Shown here: positions 56,457 through 58,914 of the stretch, one piece after another
How the letters are laid out: every line of letters starts with the position of its first letter
How positions within the stretch are numbered: the first letter of the stretch is position 1
Origin: a virus
Virus record (IMG/VR): IMGVR_UViG_3300037247_000395
Coordinates: 1-58,914 of that record
DNA: 58,914 bases
Direction: 5' to 3' (one strand)
Program-made: the position numbers and the translations under genes
Notes under the pieces: model-generated
Told to the model about the DNA's origin: nothing
The model's input: only the letters and a program-made list of their open reading frames with translations
Databases searched by the model: none

Positions 56457-56725
56457 GGGATGATGATGCGCTTTGCGAACAGCGTGCCCGTGAGGCGCCA
56501 GCTGCGTTGCGTGACTACTGGAAACTAGAGGGGTGGACGCCGTTCAGCCCTGAGCAGTTCTATGTTACTTGGGGCGGGCTCTGGCGATACGCCGCGTCGC
56601 TACTGATCTGCGAGTTCCTGGGCCACAAGTGGAGCGACTCGGGTTACTGCCTGAGCGGCGAACCTAGCGATTACCGCGACTGTGAGCGCTGCAACAGGAA
56701 TGAGGTGCTAAGGGAGGCTCAATGA
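56453..56725 (+). CDS. Zinc-binding phage protein
   Basis: The 90-residue product has a helical N-terminal half and a C-terminal 'CEFLGHKWSDSGYC...CERCNR' block in which Cys, His and CxxC resemble a common phage zinc motif (C-x3-GHKW...C-x2-C). It overlaps the previous stop by 4 nt. Confidence 0.66.
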   Translation: MRDDDALCEQRAREAPAALRDYWKLEGWTPFSPEQFYVTWGGLWRYAASLLICEFLGHKWSDSGYCLSGEPSDYRDCERCNRNEVLREAQ

Positions 56726-56750
56726 CGAACAGCAAGCAGGAGGAAAGCGT

Positions 56751-56981
56751 ATGAAAGAGTTACTAAAGCGTCTATTCGGACGTAGCGAGCGTTGCCCGAA
56801 GGCCAGGCTTGCTGCTGAAAGCATGTGGCGAGAACTCCAAGGGGAGAACGATACCGAGATCGCGGCTATCATCGTTGGTTCAGATGGCACATGGGGAACG
56901 CCCATAGATATGCCGCCGCCTGGTGCCGGTAGGGATGAGCTGATGGCGGAGCTCACCGCTATCAGGGTTGCGGGGCATTAG
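56751..56981 (+). CDS. Hypothetical protein
   Basis: The 76-residue product has a basic N-terminal helix (MKELLKRLFGRSER) and a short alpha/beta region. CAGGAGGAAAGCGT precedes the ATG. No family is recognised. Confidence 0.57.
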   Translation: MKELLKRLFGRSERCPKARLAAESMWRELQGENDTEIAAIIVGSDGTWGTPIDMPPPGAGRDELMAELTAIRVAGH

Positions 56982-56983
56982 CC

Positions 56984-57265
56984 GTGCCTGAGAAGCCCCT
57001 AAAGCACTATACCTATTTCGCCCGGAACGAGCAGGGCCAGGTCCAGCAGCTTCCGATCTCAGGCTGGGGGCCGACACCCCCAACACCCGAGATGGTCGAG
57101 CAGATGTACCAGGCGATGTGTCAGCAGGCGGCCGCGAAAGGGAACTTTAACGTGCCGCGCCCTACGCACGTCAAGGTGGACGTGCTGCACGAGCTTCCGC
57201 CGGCGAAGGACGCACCGAAGCACCCCCTGATCGTCGTCCCGCGTGGCCGGAACGGGGCGAAGTGA
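56984..57265 (+). CDS. Hypothetical protein
   Basis: The 93-residue product starts at GTG and is Pro/Gln-rich, with KHYTYFARNEQGQVQ at the start. No domain is recognised. Confidence 0.57.
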   Translation: MPEKPLKHYTYFARNEQGQVQQLPISGWGPTPPTPEMVEQMYQAMCQQAAAKGNFNVPRPTHVKVDVLHELPPAKDAPKHPLIVVPRGRNGAK

Positions 57266-57456
57266 TGGCTGACTCCGAAGACATGAGTCGCTTCGTGAGT
57301 GACCAAGAGATTGAACTGACGCCAGAGGCCGTAGAGAACCTGTTCGTGGATGGTCGTAGGGTCACGCTGGCCGGCACCTTCGACGACACGCCACCCACCC
57401 GGCAAGAGCGCATCCGCCGGTACTACACTGGCTGGGCCAAGGCCCGGAGGAACTAG
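57265..57456 (+). CDS. Hypothetical acidic protein
   Basis: The 63-residue product begins MADSEDMSRFVSDQEIELTPE and ends with a basic RIRRYYTGWAKARRN. GTG 57262 is an alternative start. It shares TGATG with the previous gene. Confidence 0.57.
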   Translation: MADSEDMSRFVSDQEIELTPEAVENLFVDGRRVTLAGTFDDTPPTRQERIRRYYTGWAKARRN

Positions 57457-57465
57457 GAGGAAGTG

Positions 57466-57681
57466 ATGCGGTGTGAGGTGCGAGATGGCGCTACCACCGT
57501 GGCCCAATGGCGCGACGGGGACATCAGGCCGGGGCTGACGGTAAAGCCCCTGGTGTGGCCTATCGTCATGGTGGGTGACTTCCCCTACCAAGTGAAGGCC
57601 GAGAAGCTCGTCTACTATGAGGACGGTGAGGCGATATTCGACATGGGCCGCGAGACGACTATCACGCTGGGGGGGCGATGA
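57466..57681 (+). CDS. Hypothetical beta-rich protein
   Basis: The 71-residue product has several short strands (VRDGATTVAQW, PIVMVGDFPYQVKAEKLVYY). AACTAGGAGGAAGTG precedes the ATG. It overlaps the HNH gene by 4 nt. Confidence 0.58.
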   Translation: MRCEVRDGATTVAQWRDGDIRPGLTVKPLVWPIVMVGDFPYQVKAEKLVYYEDGEAIFDMGRETTITLGGR

Positions 57682-58046
57682 CTCAGCCCGTCCGTCTTTG
57701 CCCGACGCCGCGCTGCCCGAACCTACAGCGATGCGCTGACCACCCGCGCATACCGTTCGCCAACGCGAGGCGGTCCACCACTCTCTACAGCACGGCACGC
57801 TGGAAGCACGAGTCCCGGGCGTTCCTGATAGCCAACCCATTCTGCGTGGAGCGGCAATGGGGCACATTCGTGTCGCCGGAATGTGGCGCCGTGGCCACCG
57901 TGGTCGACCACCGCATACCCCACCGAGGTAACGAGGCGGCGTTCTGGGATCGCGGCAACTGGGCTGCCCTTTGTAAGCCACACCATCAGGCGAAGACGGG
58001 GCGGGAGGTACGCTACCGCAAAGGAGGGCTGAAACGGGTGCGCTGA
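57678..58046 (+). CDS. HNH endonuclease, terminase-associated type
   Basis: The 122-residue product has the phage HNH layout: C pairs near the N-terminus (CPTPRCPN), YSTARWKHESRAFLIANPFC, then VVDHRIPHRGNEAAFWDRGNWAALCKPHHQAKTG, given here in parts (VVDHRIPHRGNE; NWAALCKPHH). The HNH catalytic His is in VVDHRIPH. Enzymes like this sit beside small terminase genes and are needed for DNA packaging in HK97-type phages. Here the terminase lies at the other end of the window, which suggests the ends adjoin. Confidence 0.9.
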   Translation: MTQPVRLCPTPRCPNLQRCADHPRIPFANARRSTTLYSTARWKHESRAFLIANPFCVERQWGTFVSPECGAVATVVDHRIPHRGNEAAFWDRGNWAALCKPHHQAKTGREVRYRKGGLKRVR

Positions 58047-58062
58047 AGGCGTTAACACACCA

Positions 58063-58878
58063 ATGACTGCACCAACTATGGCCCCACTAATGCACGAGCT
58101 CACCTGCAAGGGGTGTAGCAAGGCGTTCGACGCTGAGCGCCGAAGGGCGTACTGCGTTCCCGATTGTCGCCTAGGACAATACGATGCTTGCTTGGACTGT
58201 GGTACGCGGATTACCAGGGTTCACTCGAACAACAAGGGGCGATGTAAGGCGTGTGCGGGGTATGGCCCCCGGCAATCCCGCGCCTGCCGTCGGTGTGGGG
58301 CGATATTCATGAGGCGTGGTCATGCCCGGCAAGGGTATTGCTCGCGCGCTTGCGTCGGGATACCAGAGGGTCAGCGGGCTAATCGCGGGAAGCGCCGGGA
58401 TATGCCAATCGACAAGATCGGCGCGCGGGACAACTGGCGTTGCCACCTATGCAAGAAGAAGGTTGTTAGGCGGCAGGCCAGCGTGGATCACCTGATACCA
58501 TTCGCTATGGGTGGGTCCGACAACGAGACGAATCTAGCGCTCGCGCATAAGCGCTGCAACTTCTCTCGTGGTGCCGGTCGCCTTCCAGCCCAACTACGGC
58601 TGGGTGCCACGGATGTGAAAGTGATGATGATCGCGATATGCCGCTACTGCGGAGAGGGGTTCACGAAGGCAGGTCGGCGAGGCTACTGTGACGCTGAGTG
58701 CGCACGGGCAGCCCAGCGCGTGGCGAGTCGGAGCGCCCAGCACGCAAGCTATGCGCTAGTGATGGCCATCCACCGATGGGAGCGCAGGGCGAAGGGCGGG
58801 AGTCGTACATGGTGGCGGAATGTGACGACAGAGGGATGGGCAAGGGCAAAGGGCGGCTTCTCGCGGGCCTCGGCATGA
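58063..58878 (+). CDS. HNH endonuclease with several zinc fingers
   Basis: The 271-residue product begins with a tandem series of Cys pairs (CKGC, CVPDC, CLDC, CKAC, CRRC, CSRAC; residues about 15-97). An HNH core follows (about 125-175: RDNWRCHLCKKK, VDHLIPFAMGG, NLALAHKRCNFSRG), then a further CRYC...CDAEC finger near 195-215 and a basic tail. It may be a free-standing homing-type nuclease. It is the last gene; the remaining 36 nt hold an AATTCT-c-AGAATT inverted repeat (58878-58890). Confidence 0.85.
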   Translation: MTAPTMAPLMHELTCKGCSKAFDAERRRAYCVPDCRLGQYDACLDCGTRITRVHSNNKGRCKACAGYGPRQSRACRRCGAIFMRRGHARQGYCSRACVGIPEGQRANRGKRRDMPIDKIGARDNWRCHLCKKKVVRRQASVDHLIPFAMGGSDNETNLALAHKRCNFSRGAGRLPAQLRLGATDVKVMMIAICRYCGEGFTKAGRRGYCDAECARAAQRVASRSAQHASYALVMAIHRWERRAKGGSRTWWRNVTTEGWARAKGGFSRASA

Positions 58879-58914
58879 ATTCTCAGAATTTTGACGCCGC
58901 CGAAGCTTTGGAAT

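Noticed and set aside
1-58914. CRISPR array, integrase, insertion sequence or lysogeny repressor
   Set aside because: I looked for regular direct repeats with spacers, recombinase motifs, transposase DDE patterns and a cI-like helix-turn-helix protein and saw none; the only tandem DNA repeat seen is the 63-bp pair in the Ala/Val-rich gene.

Overview
The window is most of, or all of, the genome of a tailed double-stranded DNA phage with siphovirus features (class Caudoviricetes): HK97-type portal and capsid, ClpP-like prohead protease, a tape measure of about 1000 residues, and a frameshifted pair of tail assembly chaperones. The DNA is GC-rich. Nearly every gene lies on the + strand, and most are joined by ATGA, GTGA or TAATG overlaps. 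I cannot name the host. GTG starts, a phage-borne tRNA cluster and several promoters placed so that the transcript would begin at or near the start codon would suit a high-GC host such as an actinobacterium or chloroflexotan, but this is inference.

Layout. (1) 1-6450: small terminase, large terminase, a run of minigenes (several with CxxC pairs), and the portal. (2) 6450-9120: a repetitive Ala/Val/Gly-rich protein, four tRNA genes, an MT-A70 adenine methyltransferase, and a leader with promoter, mini-ORFs and a rho-independent terminator. (3) 9125-19060: protease, major capsid protein, tandem paralogous head or decoration proteins, a LamG protein, connectors, and three related tail-tube-type proteins. 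(4) 19068-35023: tail chaperones with a CCCTTTA slip site, tape measure, very large baseplate and tail-tip proteins, fibres, a collagen-like fibre, and a three-domain methyltransferase/glycosyltransferase/TPR enzyme directly downstream of it. (5) 35023-36320: lysis region with small membrane proteins, an amidase whose zinc ligands are spread over two overlapping genes, and a terminator. (6) 36320-58914: a tRNA-like element, then a promoter and operator driving a ribbon-helix-helix gene, followed by about 70 mostly tiny genes. Recognisable members are a Rad52/Erf-like annealing protein, SLOG/DUF2493, N4/N6 and C5 DNA methyltransferases, Gp37/Gp68 (DUF5131), VRR-NUC, DUF3850/ASCH-like, a lysozyme-like hydrolase and two HNH proteins. 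The HNH gene near the right end is of the type usually found beside terminase, so the two ends of the window probably adjoin in the real genome.

The most notable points are two regions that look like structured non-coding RNAs (37146-37267 and about 51634-51975). Others are a LAGLIDADG endonuclease gene antisense inside a DNA methyltransferase gene, the collagen-fibre plus glycosyltransferase cassette, the split endolysin, and more than thirty small CxxC proteins. I see no integrase, repressor, DNA polymerase, primase or helicase. The phage therefore looks lytic and dependent on host replication, unless those functions lie outside the window or in the unrecognised genes.
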